6,710 nt of DNA from Synechococcales cyanobacterium PMM_0036 (GTDB lineage: Bacteria > Cyanobacteriota > Cyanobacteriia > Elainellales > Elainellaceae): positions 1 to 6,710 of the forward strand of contig CASBQM010000291.1 in NCBI GenBank assembly GCA_949127645.1, given 5' to 3'. The notes under the pieces were generated by a model. That model made no database searches and had not been told where the DNA came from. It saw only the letters and a program-made list of their open reading frames with translations. Shown here piece by piece: positions 5,917-6,710 of this stretch (position 1 is its first letter; every line of letters starts with the position of its first letter). A program made the position numbers and the translations under genes.

Positions 5917-6690
5917 TTGGCGCTTAAAGAGGTCGCACTGCTACATTTTCCTTCAGCATATCTTTTGGTCTCTCATGGCAGCCGTGACCCGCGACCGCAA
6001 GTCGAGATGGCGCGTCTGGCAGAGCTTTTAGCGCAACAGCTCTCGCAGGGCGATCTGACAATAGCAGGTACCGATCGCCCTACCTCCTTCATTGTGGAAA
6101 CAGCCGTCTTAGAACTGGCTTCGCCTCTCCATCAGCAGATTCAGCAGTTTGCCAAGCGTGCCGTCATTTTAGGCTATCGTCAGCTAAAAATTGTGCCCAT
6201 CTTTTTGCTGCCAGGGGTTCATGTGATGGAAGATATTCCGGCAGAAGTAGCGATCGCTCAGCAGATGCTAGAAGACACGATCGCGCTAGAAATCTGTCCT
6301 TATTTAGGAAGCCATGCCAAGTTGCAAGAGATCTGGCTTGATCTGATTTCTGATTCTGGCACTCCTGATCAAGGGCGAATTTTACTAGGGCATGGGAGCC
6401 GTCGGGCGGGTGGAAATCAATTTATGGAGGCGATCGCAGCTCATCTAGAGGCTTTACCTGCCTACTGGTCGGTGGCTCCTAGCCTCACAGAGCAAATCAA
6501 TTTCCTTGTGAGCCAAGGCTCTACCCAGATTAAAATTCTGCCGTACTTCTTGTTTGAAGGTGGCATTACTGATGCGATCGCTCAATCGATTCAGAGCCTA
6601 GAGCAGCAGTTGCCTAACGTTCACCTAAGCTGGATTCCCCCTAAAGGCGCGACGGCAAAGCTAGCTATAGCTATAGCCACCTTCATATAG
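5917..6690 (+). CDS. sirB: Sirohydrochlorin chelatase, two-domain CbiX/SirB type
   Basis: A class II chelatase that inserts Fe2+ into sirohydrochlorin to give siroheme, the cofactor of sulfite and nitrite reductases; relatives insert Co2+ for cobalamin. At 257 residues it is close to the long form (B. subtilis SirB is about 266) and consists of two CbiX-like halves. The first half has LLVSHGSRDPRP with H20 and PIFLLPGVHVMEDIP with H102, the two metal-binding histidines of the family. The second half repeats the fold with LLGHGSRRAGG (H159), but the later motif reads PYFLFEGGITDAI and lacks the second His, so catalysis most likely rests on the N-terminal half. No ATG lies in frame between the upstream stop (TAA, 5893-5895) and the essential HGS motif; the first ATG (6007) falls after it. 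The start is therefore TTG at 5917 or CTG at 5938. Metal preference cannot be read from the sequence; siroheme synthesis is the likelier role, and cbiX is the alternative name. Confidence 0.88.
   Translation: MALKEVALLHFPSAYLLVSHGSRDPRPQVEMARLAELLAQQLSQGDLTIAGTDRPTSFIVETAVLELASPLHQQIQQFAKRAVILGYRQLKIVPIFLLPGVHVMEDIPAEVAIAQQMLEDTIALEICPYLGSHAKLQEIWLDLISDSGTPDQGRILLGHGSRRAGGNQFMEAIAAHLEALPAYWSVAPSLTEQINFLVSQGSTQIKILPYFLFEGGITDAIAQSIQSLEQQLPNVHLSWIPPKGATAKLAIAIATFI
5928..5940 (+). promoter_or_regulatory. Shine-Dalgarno sequence in front of a possible CTG start
   Basis: AGAGG (5928-5932) is followed after 5 bases by an in-frame CTG (5938-5940), an ideal spacing. The TTG at 5917 has no comparable site upstream. 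Starting at the CTG gives an N-terminus reading MLHFPSAYLLVSHGSRD, close to what I expect for this family, so this site may decide the true start of the chelatase. Confidence 0.4.
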
Positions 6691-6710
6691 GACGCTTCCT
6701 GCTTGAGACC

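Overview
The window looks like a piece of a filamentous or related cyanobacterial chromosome. The HIP1 octamer GCGATCGC, a cyanobacterial signature, occurs about a dozen times (starting at 442, 496, 866, 1323, 2585, 3699, 4111, 4158, 4424, 6250, 6430 and 6574), almost always inside genes. The protein types agree: an ATP sulfurylase tail of cyanobacterial/plant style, a long multi-PAS sensor kinase, a REC-GGDEF regulator, and a two-domain CbiX/SirB chelatase. The genus cannot be named from this alone.

Layout: (1) 1-251, + strand, the 3' end of sat (sulfate adenylyltransferase). (2) 252-341, a short convergent gap with a weak candidate terminator. (3) 5332 down to 342, - strand, a two-gene signalling operon. 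The first gene is a response regulator with a diguanylate cyclase output. The second is a ~1350-residue membrane sensor histidine kinase. They overlap by ATGA. (4) 5333-5916, a divergent intergenic region holding the operon's leader, an unassigned stretch, and a 153-bp MITE-like element with 29-bp terminal inverted repeats and nested GC-rich hairpins. (5) 5917-6690, + strand, a sirohydrochlorin chelatase (SirB/CbiX long form) with a non-ATG start. The last 20 bases hold nothing assignable.

How the genes may work together: the kinase would sense a periplasmic ligand through a Cache-like domain and cytoplasmic signals through four PAS domains. It probably phosphorylates the co-transcribed regulator, which would make cyclic di-GMP. 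The flanking genes are metabolic: sat activates sulfate, and the chelatase makes siroheme for sulfite and nitrite reductases (or a cobalt corrinoid precursor). Both flanks touch sulfur assimilation, but nothing here links the signalling pair to that pathway.

Most unusual points: three separate in-frame tandem duplications inside the kinase gene; a kinase tail of a kind I associate with hybrid kinases, kept although no receiver domain is present; the MITE-like element between the divergent genes; and a possible CTG start for the chelatase. I found no clear sign of a wholly new system; the genes belong to known families.
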